DNA of 55,597 nt, taken from Eubacterium sp. (GTDB taxonomy: Bacteria; Bacillota_A; Clostridia; Peptostreptococcales; Anaerovoracaceae). Where the stretch lies: assembly GCA_017425345.1 (NCBI GenBank), contig JAFOML010000043.1, forward strand, positions 1 to 55,597, given 5' to 3'. Position 1 is the first letter of the stretch, and each line of letters starts with the position of its first letter. The notes beneath the pieces were generated by a model. The model ran no database searches. It was given only the letters and a program-made list of their open reading frames with translations, and was not told where the DNA came from. Of the stretch, positions 1-10,726 are shown in pieces. Made by a program: the position numbers and the translations under genes.

Positions 1-133
1 ACACAAGACCATCATCAAACCGATCCGCAAGCCAGGCTTTCTTGGATGAAACCTGAATATCATTATTGTTGGAAATAGCGCAGCAGATATGCTCCTTCTC
101 CAGATTATCCTTTGTTACTCTAATGTATTCCAT
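1..133 (-). CDS. GNAT family N-acetyltransferase, N-terminal part (cut by window edge)
   Basis: Only the first 44 codons are present; the rest lies left of the window. The protein starts MEYIRVTKDNLEKEHICC and continues with SNNNDIQVSSKKAWL. From memory this matches the N-terminus of GNAT acetyltransferases with a YoaP-type C-terminal domain, which are common in Clostridia. The ATG is preceded by a strong AAGGGGG ribosome binding site, which fixes the start. The catalytic acetyl-CoA binding region is not visible, so substrate and activity cannot be judged. The gene lies downstream of rlmD in the same orientation, with about 115 bp between them. Confidence 0.7.
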   Translation of the reverse strand, partial: MEYIRVTKDNLEKEHICCAISNNNDIQVSSKKAWLADRFDDGLV

Positions 134-197
134 AATAAACACCCCCTTGTCAGCCTTATGTATCTTTCCGTGACATCAGGACTACGCACGTCGTCCC

Positions 198-227
198 GCG
201 GTTCCCGAAATCAGAGATTTCGACCGC
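198..227. repeat. Two-part hairpin downstream of rlmD
   Basis: The inner stem CGAAATC/GATTTCG has loop AGA. It is enclosed by an outer stem GCGGT/ACCGC with a 3-nt bulge on one side. It lies just past the rlmD stop and may act as an RNA 3'-end structure. No T-run follows on the minus strand, so a standard intrinsic terminator is not supported. Confidence 0.5.
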
Positions 228-249
228 TCTGACAGGCGCATCTCTAAGC

Positions 250-1752
250 TCAGACTTCGCTGTCGCTCGTCTTCACTAAGAGGCTGCAGCACTCCACATG
301 CCCCGCATGCGGAAACAGATCCACCGGTGTCGCTTCTATAAAAGCGTACCCGCGTCCCATGAGATACTTGACGTCCCTCGCAAGCGTGGCCGGATTGCAG
401 GACACATAAACGATTCGAGACGGCTCCGCGTCACACACCGCAGAAAGCAGCGTCTCCTCGCAGCCTGCGCGCGGCGGATCCAGGACCGCCACATCACAGC
501 CTGTTACCGCGAGATCCTCTGGAATAGCCGCGTCTGCCTCCGGGTCTCCCATCAGCGCCGGCAGCACATTCTCCGCCTTTCCGCATACATACCGCGCGCG
601 AACGATACGGTTCAGCACCGCATTCCGGTTCGCATCCAGAACCGCGTCCTTCACGCTTTCGATCCCGATAACCTGCACGCTCTGAAACGCCTCCGGATCA
701 CGGTTCCTCAGATCATTCAGCATCCAAAGTCCGATCGTGCCCGCGCCACAGTACAGATCCAGCACCGACTCGCCACCCTGAAGATCCGCGTACTGTGCAG
801 CGATATCGTAGAGCGGCTCCATCTGCACCGGATTCACCTGATAGAAGGACAGTGGCGAAACCTCAAACTCCATATCCCGAATGCACTCCGTAATCGTCGG
901 TTTTCCGGCGAGCACAACCGTACGGTCACCATAGAGTCCGCCTTCCTTCGCCGTATTGGTATTGAGGATCACACTCTCAAGGCTGTACCACGGCGTTCCA
1001 TCTTCGAACTGCCCGATCTCTTCGATCGCCGCAGCCAGCATCTCTACGAGCTTCTCCGCGTGCGGAATCCCACGGCCGTTTATCACGAAGATCACCATCA
1101 CCTCGCCGGTGCCCATCGCGGTCCGCACGATCATGTGCCGCATCAGGCCGCGCTCCCATTTCGGGTCATAGCCGGTGATATGATCCTCGACCATGAACTG
1201 ACGCAGCGCTTCCGCTGCTGCTTCGGCCGCCTCCGTCTGCAGGAGGCATACCGGACAGTCGACCGTCTCATGAGAACGCGCGCGGTAAAACCCTACGGCA
1301 GGCTCTGCGACCGGCACGACGATACCGCCTTTTTTGGTGATAATGCCTCCGGTGGAGATACTTGTCACCGCCTTGTTGCGATAGCGATAGGGTTCCTCCA
1401 TCCCGACCGCCGGGCGTACTAGGGGATCCTCCACCCCTCCGAGCCGCGTCAGCGCATCGATGACATGCTGTCTTTTTATGCGGAGCTGCGCGTCATAGGT
1501 TATCTTTTCGTAGGGGCAGCCGCCGCAGCTTAGACTTTGTGCACAAAATCCATCCGTCCGCTCCGCGGACTCCTCCAGCACCTCCACTGTGCGGGCGTTC
1601 GCAAAGCGCTTTTTCTTTTTCACGACCTCGCACCGCACCAGATCCCCGGGCAACGCGCCGCTCACAAAGACCGCCATGCCGTCTTCCATCCGCCCTACGC
1701 CCATTCCGCGGTCCGTTATATCTTCTATTCTGACTGAGATCAGTTCTTTCAT
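250..1752 (-). CDS. rlmD: 23S rRNA (uracil-5-)-methyltransferase RlmD (TrmA/RumA family)
   Basis: A 500-residue class I SAM-dependent methyltransferase predicted to make 5-methyluridine in rRNA. An N-terminal TRAM RNA-binding domain spans about residues 1-60. A four-cysteine iron-sulfur site is formed by C70, C76, C79 and C166 or C169. The SAM motif is LDLYCGAGTIGL, followed by DPPRAGCEE and the catalytic cysteine motif YVSCNPATL near the C-terminus. The family also includes the RlmCD dual-site enzyme of Firmicutes, so the exact uridine is uncertain. The start is supported by GAAGGAGAAGGC before the ATG. It is separated from the ATPase operon by a terminator hairpin, so it may use its own promoter or read-through. 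Confidence 0.9.
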   Translation of the reverse strand: MKELISVRIEDITDRGMGVGRMEDGMAVFVSGALPGDLVRCEVVKKKKRFANARTVEVLEESAERTDGFCAQSLSCGGCPYEKITYDAQLRIKRQHVIDALTRLGGVEDPLVRPAVGMEEPYRYRNKAVTSISTGGIITKKGGIVVPVAEPAVGFYRARSHETVDCPVCLLQTEAAEAAAEALRQFMVEDHITGYDPKWERGLMRHMIVRTAMGTGEVMVIFVINGRGIPHAEKLVEMLAAAIEEIGQFEDGTPWYSLESVILNTNTAKEGGLYGDRTVVLAGKPTITECIRDMEFEVSPLSFYQVNPVQMEPLYDIAAQYADLQGGESVLDLYCGAGTIGLWMLNDLRNRDPEAFQSVQVIGIESVKDAVLDANRNAVLNRIVRARYVCGKAENVLPALMGDPEADAAIPEDLAVTGCDVAVLDPPRAGCEETLLSAVCDAEPSRIVYVSCNPATLARDVKYLMGRGYAFIEATPVDLFPHAGHVECCSLLVKTSDSEV

Positions 1753-1772
1753 GCCTTCTCCTTCACGTCAAA

Positions 1773-1799
1773 CGAGGCAGCCTCCATAAGACTGCCTCG
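1773..1799 (-). terminator. Terminator after the V-ATPase operon
   Basis: Perfect 8-bp stem CGAGGCAG/CTGCCTCG with an 11-nt loop, between the subunit D stop and the rlmD start. On the minus strand it is followed only by a short TTTGACG, so termination may be partial and some read-through into rlmD is likely. Confidence 0.6.
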
Positions 1800-1809
1800 C
1801 CTTGTTCTT

Positions 1810-2511
1810 TTACCCTTCCGATGCCAGCATCCGTTCGATTGCGGCCTCGTCCTTGGCTCTCTTCTCCCGGATCGTCTCCTCGAGCATCATGTCCTTGACC
1901 TTCATCAGTCTGGTCTGGTTACCACGCTCGTTCTCATCCAGCTTCATCTGAATGTAGCGGATGGTGATCTGCAGACGCGGGATCATGACGTATTCCAGAG
2001 CGTTTACACGCCGTCTGGTCTTCTCCAGCTCAGCCGCCAGGAGCGAAGTCTCTTTCTCCTTCGCAGCCAGTTCGAGCAGCATGGGGAACAGCTCAGACAT
2101 TCTGGTGATCGCGGTATCCAGCTCTCCGGTCGTACGGACGAAGCCGTAAGGGAAGATATCTCCCTCATCCTTCGCCGTCGTCTTAAAGTCAAATACCGGC
2201 ACATCTACGCTCATGATGTTCTTTCCGCTGACGGAAAGCTCTACGCCCTGCTTCGGGAACATCAGGGACTCCTCCATGACCTCCTGACTCATGATCGAGC
2301 TTGCGATGGTGAAGTTCTTATACACGGAATCGAGGCGCTTTTCGACCTCTTCCCGCAGGCGGCCGTTCTCTCTGGCCAGCTCCAGGAACTCCTTCATCAG
2401 CTCATCACGTTTGTCCTTCAGAAGCTTATGACCGCGGGTCGCAGTCTTGAGGCGCCTCTTCAGGGACGTCAGCATCATGCGGGTAGGGTTGACATTCATT
2501 CGTTCCATCAT
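1810..2511 (-). CDS. ntpD: V-type ATP synthase subunit D (central stalk)
   Basis: A 233-residue protein that is mostly long alpha-helix at both ends, as expected of the antiparallel coiled coil that forms the rotating central shaft inside the A3B3 head. The N-terminus MERMNVNPTRMMLTSLKRRL and the C-terminal helix with QTRLMKVKDMML are typical of the family. It is the last gene of the nine-gene operon and starts 8 bp after subunit B ends. Two methionines (M1, M2) are possible starts. Confidence 0.93.
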   Translation of the reverse strand: MMERMNVNPTRMMLTSLKRRLKTATRGHKLLKDKRDELMKEFLELARENGRLREEVEKRLDSVYKNFTIASSIMSQEVMEESLMFPKQGVELSVSGKNIMSVDVPVFDFKTTAKDEGDIFPYGFVRTTGELDTAITRMSELFPMLLELAAKEKETSLLAAELEKTRRRVNALEYVMIPRLQITIRYIQMKLDENERGNQTRLMKVKDMMLEETIREKRAKDEAAIERMLASEG

Positions 2512-2519
2512 GCGCCTCC

Positions 2520-3890
2520 CTATCCAAGATATTTCTCAATATATTCGTCCTTGATTCTCTTCAGCTCTGTCTTCGGCAGCAGTTTCAGCAGTTCCCAGCC
2601 GGTGTTCAGCGTCTCTTCGATGCTGCGGTCGGTCTCATAGCCCTGTGATACGTATTTCTTCTCAAACTCTTCACTGAAGCGCGCATACTTCAGATCGGTC
2701 TCCGTCAGCGCGGCTTCGCCCAGAATCGTCATCAGCTCCAGCGCTTCCTTACCGCGCGAGTAAGCGGCGAACAGCTGGTTCATGGTATCCGCGTGATCCT
2801 CTCTGGTCTTGCCGGTACCGATACCCTTATCCTTCAGACGGGACAGAGACGGCAGTACGTCGATCGGCGGTTCGATGCCCTTACGGTCGAGCTCTCTGGA
2901 CAGGATGATCTGTCCCTCTGTGATGTATCCGGTCAGGTCCGGAATCGGATGTGTGATGTCGTCTTCCGGCATGGTCAGAATCGGGATCATCGTGATGGAG
3001 CCCGGTTTGCCCTTCTTACGTCCGGCTCTCTCATACATGGTCGCAAGGTCTGTGTACAGGTAGCCCGGGTAACCTCTTCTGCCCGGTACTTCCTTACGCG
3101 CGGCAGATACCTCACGCAGCGCCTCTGCGTAGTTCGTGATATCCGTCAGGATGACCAGTACGTGCATGTCCAGATCGAATGCCAGATACTCCGCTGCGGT
3201 CAGCGCCATACGCGGTGTTGCGATACGCTCTACCGCCGGGTCGTTCGCCAGGTTCATGAACATAACGGTACGGTCGATTGCGCCGGTCCGTCTGAAGTCG
3301 GAAGCGAAGAAGTCTGCTTCCTCGTACGTGATACCGATCGCTGCGAATACGACGGCAAAGTTTCCTGCGCCGTCACCCAGTACCTTCGCCTGACGTGCGA
3401 TCTGCGCAGCGAGGTTTGCATGCGGCAGACCACTTCCGGAGAAGATCGGCAGCTTCTGTCCTCTTACCAGCGTGTTCAGTCCGTCGATCGCGGAAACGCC
3501 GGTCTGGATAAACTCAGCCGGGTAGTCACGGGCTGCCGGATTCATCGGCAGACCGTTGATGTCCAGTCTCTTCTGCGGGATGATGTCCGGACCTCCGTCC
3601 GTCGGTCTTCCCATTCCATCGAATACACGTCCGAGGATCTCCGGCGATACCGCGAGTTCTGTTCCGTGTCCAAGGAAGCGGACCGCGCTCTCCTTCAGGT
3701 TGATTCCCGCGGAGCTCTCGAACAGCTGCACGGTGGCATCGGATCCGTTGATCTCCAGTACTTTACAAAGTCTTCTCTGCCCGTTCGGCAGAACGATTTC
3801 TCCCAGTTCATCGTAAGTGACGCCTTCTACGTCCTGCACGAGCATCAGAGGCCCTGCAACTTCCGATATAGTTCTATATTCCTTTATCAT
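2520..3890 (-). CDS. ntpB: V-type ATP synthase subunit B (non-catalytic head subunit)
   Basis: A 456-residue member of the AAA-like rotary ATPase alpha/beta superfamily. It carries the regulatory nucleotide-site motifs [15 protein letters not shown] and [16 protein letters not shown]. As usual for B subunits, a functional Walker A lysine motif is absent. Three copies alternate with subunit A in the soluble head. The start overlaps the subunit A stop by 4 bp (translational coupling). Length and motifs are normal for the family. Confidence 0.96.
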   Translation of the reverse strand: MIKEYRTISEVAGPLMLVQDVEGVTYDELGEIVLPNGQRRLCKVLEINGSDATVQLFESSAGINLKESAVRFLGHGTELAVSPEILGRVFDGMGRPTDGGPDIIPQKRLDINGLPMNPAARDYPAEFIQTGVSAIDGLNTLVRGQKLPIFSGSGLPHANLAAQIARQAKVLGDGAGNFAVVFAAIGITYEEADFFASDFRRTGAIDRTVMFMNLANDPAVERIATPRMALTAAEYLAFDLDMHVLVILTDITNYAEALREVSAARKEVPGRRGYPGYLYTDLATMYERAGRKKGKPGSITMIPILTMPEDDITHPIPDLTGYITEGQIILSRELDRKGIEPPIDVLPSLSRLKDKGIGTGKTREDHADTMNQLFAAYSRGKEALELMTILGEAALTETDLKYARFSEEFEKKYVSQGYETDRSIEETLNTGWELLKLLPKTELKRIKDEYIEKYLG

Positions 3891-5659
3891 TCGTCATCAT
3901 CCTCCTTGCTCAGCAGCTCCGAGATCTCACCGCGCATCTGGTCGATGATATCGCCATAGGTACGGTCGATCTTCTCTTCTTCCACATACTTGAAACGTCC
4001 AATCGCTTCTCTTACCGGCAGGTCTGCCAGCTTATTGAAGGAAGCGCCTTTTCCGATCGCTTCGACGGACATGTCGTAGTATGCCAGAATCAGCTTCATC
4101 ATACGGTACTGCTTGTTTACAGACGCGTAGGTATCGACATCATGGAATGCATTCTGATGCAGGTAGTCCTCACGGATGGATTTGGCAGCCTCTAACTTGA
4201 CACGGTCTTCGAAGGACAGCGCGTCGACACCGACGAGCTGTACGATCTCGTTCAGGTTCGCCTCTTCCTGCAGCAGCGTGATCATCTTCTGACGCAGCTT
4301 CGGGAACTCCTTGGAGACATTCTCCTCAAACCACGGCATCAGTCTGGCAACGTACAGCGAGTAACTGTTCAGCCAGTTGATTGCCGGGAAGTGTCTTGCT
4401 CTTGCCAGACTTGCATCCAGCGACCAGAATACCTTGACGATACGCAGCGTTGCCTGGGATACCGGCTCGGAAATATCTCCGCCCGGCGGGGATACTGCGC
4501 CGATCGCGGACAGTGCGCCGAGTCGGCCTTCCTTACCGAGTGTTACGACACGGCCTGCTCTCTCGTAGAACTGCGCCAGACGGGATGCCAGATATGCCGG
4601 ATAACCTTCTTCACCAGGCATCTCCTCCAGACGTCCGGACATCTCACGCAGAGCCTCTGCCCAGCGGGATGTGGAGTCTGCCATCAGTGCGACGGAATAG
4701 CCCATGTCTCTGAAATATTCTGCAATGGTAATACCTGTGTATACGGATGCCTCTCGGGCTGCTACCGGCATATCGGAGGTGTTCGCGATCAGCACGGTAC
4801 GCTTCATCAGGGATTCTCCCGATCTTGGGTCCTTCAGTTCCGGGAACTCCATCAGTACGTCTGTCATCTCATTTCCACGCTCACCGCAGCCAATGTAGAC
4901 GACTACGTCCGCGTCTGCCCACTTAGCGAGCTGATGCTGTACGACGGTCTTGCCGGAACCGAACGGTCCGGGTACGGCAGCGACGCCGCCCTTCGCGATC
5001 GGAAAGAGTGTGTCGATAACGCGCTGTCCTGTGACGAGCGGCATATCCGGAACCATCTTCTCTTTATATGGTCTTCCTACACGGACTGGCCATTTCTGCA
5101 TCATGCAGATCTCGCGGACGCCATCTTCCGTCTGAACGGTAGCGACTGTCTCTTCGACTGTGTACTCGCCGCTCTTGATCGAAAGGATCGTACCCTTGAC
5201 CCCGTAAGGAATCATGATCTTCTGCTGAATAACGACCGTCTCCTGTACGGTTCCGATGATATCACCGGGCTCGACCTCATCGCCGATCTTCGCGATTGCC
5301 ACGAACTCCCAGGTCTTCTTTCTGTCCAGCGCCGGAACCTGAATTCCACGCTCGATATTAGAACCCTGCTGCTCGTACATCTTCTCCAGCGGACGCTGAA
5401 TACCGTCGTAAATACTCTCGATCAGACCCGGCCCCAGCTCTACGGAGAGCTGTGCTCCTGTCGAAACGACCGGTGCGCCCGGGCCGATGCCGGCGGTCTC
5501 TTCATATACCTGAATGGAGGCCTGATCGCCTCTCATCTCTATGATCTCTCCTACAAGTCCAAGGTCTCCAACACGTACCACGTCGTACATATCCGCGTCT
5601 TGCATGCCGGAAGCCACTACCAGTGGGCCTGATACCTTAACGATTTTTCCCTGACTCAT
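3887..5659 (-). CDS. ntpA: V-type ATP synthase subunit A (catalytic)
   Basis: A 590-residue catalytic subunit. The Walker A motif GPFGSGKTV is near residue 232, followed by the catalytic-glutamate region [13 protein letters not shown] and the signature [20 protein letters not shown]. The roughly 80-residue non-homologous insertion typical of V/A-type A subunits is present ahead of the P-loop. It hydrolyses or synthesises ATP at the A/B interface. The start codon shares one base with the F subunit stop (TAATG arrangement). Confidence 0.97.
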   Translation of the reverse strand: MSQGKIVKVSGPLVVASGMQDADMYDVVRVGDLGLVGEIIEMRGDQASIQVYEETAGIGPGAPVVSTGAQLSVELGPGLIESIYDGIQRPLEKMYEQQGSNIERGIQVPALDRKKTWEFVAIAKIGDEVEPGDIIGTVQETVVIQQKIMIPYGVKGTILSIKSGEYTVEETVATVQTEDGVREICMMQKWPVRVGRPYKEKMVPDMPLVTGQRVIDTLFPIAKGGVAAVPGPFGSGKTVVQHQLAKWADADVVVYIGCGERGNEMTDVLMEFPELKDPRSGESLMKRTVLIANTSDMPVAAREASVYTGITIAEYFRDMGYSVALMADSTSRWAEALREMSGRLEEMPGEEGYPAYLASRLAQFYERAGRVVTLGKEGRLGALSAIGAVSPPGGDISEPVSQATLRIVKVFWSLDASLARARHFPAINWLNSYSLYVARLMPWFEENVSKEFPKLRQKMITLLQEEANLNEIVQLVGVDALSFEDRVKLEAAKSIREDYLHQNAFHDVDTYASVNKQYRMMKLILAYYDMSVEAIGKGASFNKLADLPVREAIGRFKYVEEEKIDRTYGDIIDQMRGEISELLSKEDDDE

Positions 5660-5982
5660 TACTTATCACCTCCGAATAGTATGTCTGCTCCTACTGCACG
5701 CTCCACGGCCTTACGGACATTCCGCAGCCCATTTCCCGACGCCCCGTCCTTACTCGGGATCAGGATGATCGCCGGGAGTCTGGAATCGCTGTATTTATCG
5801 ATCTCAGGCGCTGCCTCGTCAGCCAGGTCTTCCGTCACATAGAGGATCGCGTAATCGTTCTCCGCGAGCCTGCGTATGATCTTTCTGGCCTCCTGTCCGT
5901 CTTCGCAGGGGAACACGTCCAGCCCCACTGCCCGGAAACCGACCACAGATACAGGGTCTCCTATTACTCCTATCTTATACAT
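5659..5982 (-). CDS. V-type ATP synthase subunit F (central stalk)
   Basis: A 107-residue protein starting [20 protein letters not shown], a typical V/A-ATPase F subunit with a small Rossmann-like fold. It binds subunit D in the central rotor and modulates ATPase activity. The [12 protein letters not shown] segment and the C-terminal helix [16 protein letters not shown] agree with the family. It sits between C and A, as in Enterococcus hirae, where the corresponding gene is called ntpG. Confidence 0.92.
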   Translation of the reverse strand: MYKIGVIGDPVSVVGFRAVGLDVFPCEDGQEARKIIRRLAENDYAILYVTEDLADEAAPEIDKYSDSRLPAIILIPSKDGASGNGLRNVRKAVERAVGADILFGGDK

Positions 5983-5994
5983 ATTATCTCTCCA

Positions 5995-7014
5995 TCAATC
6001 TGAATACGTCTTTCCAAGGAACTGAAGCAGGTAATCCGGATCCGCTTGGATCAGGATTCCGTTCAGGATGATACGAACATTATCGATCTCCTGCTCCTTG
6101 GCGTACCAGTATCCCGCAACCGGCTCGATCCCGATGAGGTAATCCTTCGCCTTGCGGTTCTCATCCATGACCACGTCGGTCAGAAGCTTTTCGACCCGGA
6201 CGAAAGAGCCTGTCTCCTCCAGCGCTCTCGCGCCTTCCTTCAGCGCGTCTCTCATGCCGGGATGGATCAGACGGTCCGCAACCTGCTGCAGCGTTTCCTC
6301 ATAGCATCCCGTGAAGAACTCCTCTGTCAGGAATCCCTCCGTCAGGAAGACTTTCTTGAAGAACGTCCACGGCCGTTTCATCGCCTTCAGACGAACGAAC
6401 GTCTTCAGGTTCAGCGTATCGATCTGCGTGCGCATCAGGTCGACCAGGAACTGTGATTCCGTCTCCTGCGCGCCGAGGACCATGTCCTTATAGCAGGCCT
6501 TGTCCAGAATCAGGTCGATCTCCTGTGGATCACCTGTGCGTCCATATACATCCAGCGCTTCCATGATCGCATCTCTCATGACCGGCCGCATCGTTCCGAA
6601 ATTGCGGTCGCGGATCATAGCGACCATCATCTTCCAGTCACGGTCGCCGGTAGAGATCAGCTGATCCTCCGTCGGGGTGATGCCAAGCATTTCCGCTTTC
6701 AGACACACCTTGATGTTATGGTAGTCATAAGGATAGATGTGCGGCGCGAGTTCCGTACGTCCCGGAAGGTTCCGGAAGATCATCTCGTAGAGCTTGGACT
6801 GCTCGTGACGGATAAACCACTCAATATCATCCACATCGGTTTCCTTAGGATCATCATAACCGAATTCCATCAGGAGTGTCCGCGCCGACTGCAGGTCTGC
6901 GCAGTTCGCCAATCTGACCATATCAGCCTGCTTCATCAGCCGCTGTACATAACAGCCGATAAACGCATCCGAAAAGATGAAATCATCTTCTGTTCTTAAT
7001 GTCAGATCACCCAT
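5995..7014 (-). CDS. ntpC: V-type ATP synthase subunit C (rotor-to-ring adaptor)
   Basis: The 339-residue C (AC39/d-type) subunit sits as a cone on the c-ring and transmits rotation from D/F. I start it at MGDLTLRTEDDFIFSDAF because AGGAG lies 7-8 nt upstream and this ATG begins one base past the subunit E stop. An in-frame upstream methionine would add 18 residues inside the E gene without family support. The sequence is helical, with the usual repeats of the AC39 fold. Confidence 0.92.
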   Translation of the reverse strand: MGDLTLRTEDDFIFSDAFIGCYVQRLMKQADMVRLANCADLQSARTLLMEFGYDDPKETDVDDIEWFIRHEQSKLYEMIFRNLPGRTELAPHIYPYDYHNIKVCLKAEMLGITPTEDQLISTGDRDWKMMVAMIRDRNFGTMRPVMRDAIMEALDVYGRTGDPQEIDLILDKACYKDMVLGAQETESQFLVDLMRTQIDTLNLKTFVRLKAMKRPWTFFKKVFLTEGFLTEEFFTGCYEETLQQVADRLIHPGMRDALKEGARALEETGSFVRVEKLLTDVVMDENRKAKDYLIGIEPVAGYWYAKEQEIDNVRIILNGILIQADPDYLLQFLGKTYSD

Positions 7015-7015
7015 A

Positions 7016-7606
7016 TTAATTCTCCTGTGCATTGAATAATACGGAAGCGACCTCGGCTCCGATATCATTCCGTATGTCTTTTGCGATTGCCTCTATGGAA
7101 GCGTTATATACGGTGCTTCCTACCTTGACCAGCAGACCGCCCTTGATATTCTGTGCGTCCTTTGACACTGTAAATCCGCTTCCCGGAATTGCTTCCGCGA
7201 GTTTCTTCAGCAGCGTTTCAGCCAGCGGCTGGTCACTTGCGGAGAGGCAGATCTCTCCTTCTTTGATACCCTGCGCCTTGATGGTGGAGATCAGGAAGTC
7301 GATATACTTATCGCGGTCTCCGCCCACGATCCTATCGATCGCCGCACGGAAACACTCATCGATCAATCCCTGTTTCTTAGCCAGGATCACGTTTCTGCCA
7401 TCGATCGCTGCAACGGATTTCCGTCTGACGATCTGTTTTTCCTTGGCATCCAAACCATCCTGCTCAGCCTGGGCGATCAGCTTATCCGCTTTCTCGTTCG
7501 CCTCACGGACGACATCCCATGCCTGCTGCTTGGCGGTATCTATGGTTACCTGCGCAGATGCCCGCGCATCATTTTCTATCTTAGAAGTAATCTTTTCGAT
7601 ACTCAT
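7016..7606 (-). CDS. ntpE: V-type ATP synthase subunit E (peripheral stalk)
   Basis: A 196-residue subunit with a long N-terminal helix (ENDARASAQVTIDTAKQQAW) and a globular C-terminal part, typical of the peripheral stalk E subunit that pairs with the H/G subunit and holds the head stationary. The start at MSIEKITSKIEND is preferred over a methionine 18 codons upstream because an AGGAT...GAGG ribosome-binding region precedes it. It lies between K and C in the operon. Confidence 0.92.
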   Translation of the reverse strand: MSIEKITSKIENDARASAQVTIDTAKQQAWDVVREANEKADKLIAQAEQDGLDAKEKQIVRRKSVAAIDGRNVILAKKQGLIDECFRAAIDRIVGGDRDKYIDFLISTIKAQGIKEGEICLSASDQPLAETLLKKLAEAIPGSGFTVSKDAQNIKGGLLVKVGSTVYNASIEAIAKDIRNDIGAEVASVLFNAQEN

Positions 7607-7646
7607 AGCCTCACATCCTTTATCTCTTAATTCTATACAGTTACGA

Positions 7647-10154
<2,508 letters not shown>

Positions 10155-10168
<14 letters not shown>

Positions 10169-10481
10169 TGTTACTCACGATCCTTTCCGCGATCAGATCG
10201 ATCGCTTTTTCCTTCTTGTCGCCGACGCCGGCGAGCATCTGCTCACCGAAGGATTCCACGTCCTTCATGTAAGCCTCATATTGTTTGTCTGCCTCTTTCT
10301 GTCCTTCCTCCAGATACTTCCGGGAAATAGATTCTGCCTGACTCTGTGCTGCGCCAATAATTCTCCGGGACTCCGTTCTGGAATTCTCCATTATCTTCTT
10401 GGCTTCTGCCTTAGCGTCTTTCAGGATCTGTTCTGCTTTGGATTCACTGTCAATGATCTTCGCCAGTTCCTCTGCAAACAT
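10155..10481 (-). CDS. V-type ATP synthase subunit H/G (peripheral stalk coiled coil)
   Basis: A 108-residue, highly charged, almost entirely helical protein (AEQILKDAKAEAKKIMENSR). This fits the small peripheral-stalk subunit that forms a coiled coil with E (called H in archaeal naming, NtpF in E. hirae). It is the first gene of the operon, preceded by AGGAGGTGGTTGA and by the operon promoter about 80 bp upstream. Sequence conservation in this family is low, so the call rests mainly on position and coiled-coil composition. Confidence 0.85.
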
Positions 10482-10567
10482 TCAACCACCTCCTATTAAT
10501 GGAGCCGCAGTCCTCTGCCAAATCTCTGCCTAAGGCAATTTAACAGAAAACTGCAACTATTTTTACC

Positions 10568-10596
10568 ATTATACTCGATTTATGTTGATTTATCAA
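10568..10596 (-). promoter_or_regulatory. Sigma-70-type promoter of the V-ATPase operon
   Basis: On the minus strand TTGATA (10591-10596) is followed by 17 bp and TATAAT (10568-10573). This is a near-consensus housekeeping promoter. Transcription should start near 10561, leaving a leader of about 80 nt before subunit H. Confidence 0.8.
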
Positions 10597-10682
10597 CTGT
10601 GCGAGGGGGGCCAAAAGACAGTTTATGCAAGAATACACTGTATACTTCTCAAAAAAAGACATTCCGTTGAACAAAAAGCACA

Positions 10683-10710
10683 AAAAACCCCTTGAACACA
10701 AGGGGTTTTT
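10683..10710 (-). terminator. Intrinsic terminator of the MMPL/heptad-repeat operon
   Basis: Stem AAAAACCCCTTG/CAAGGGGTTTTT with loop AACA, 17 bp past the stop of the heptad-repeat gene. It has an A-run on one side and a T-run on the other, so it could act in both directions. It isolates this operon from the V-ATPase promoter. Confidence 0.88.
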
Positions 10711-10726
10711 CTAATTGCCTATTGAT

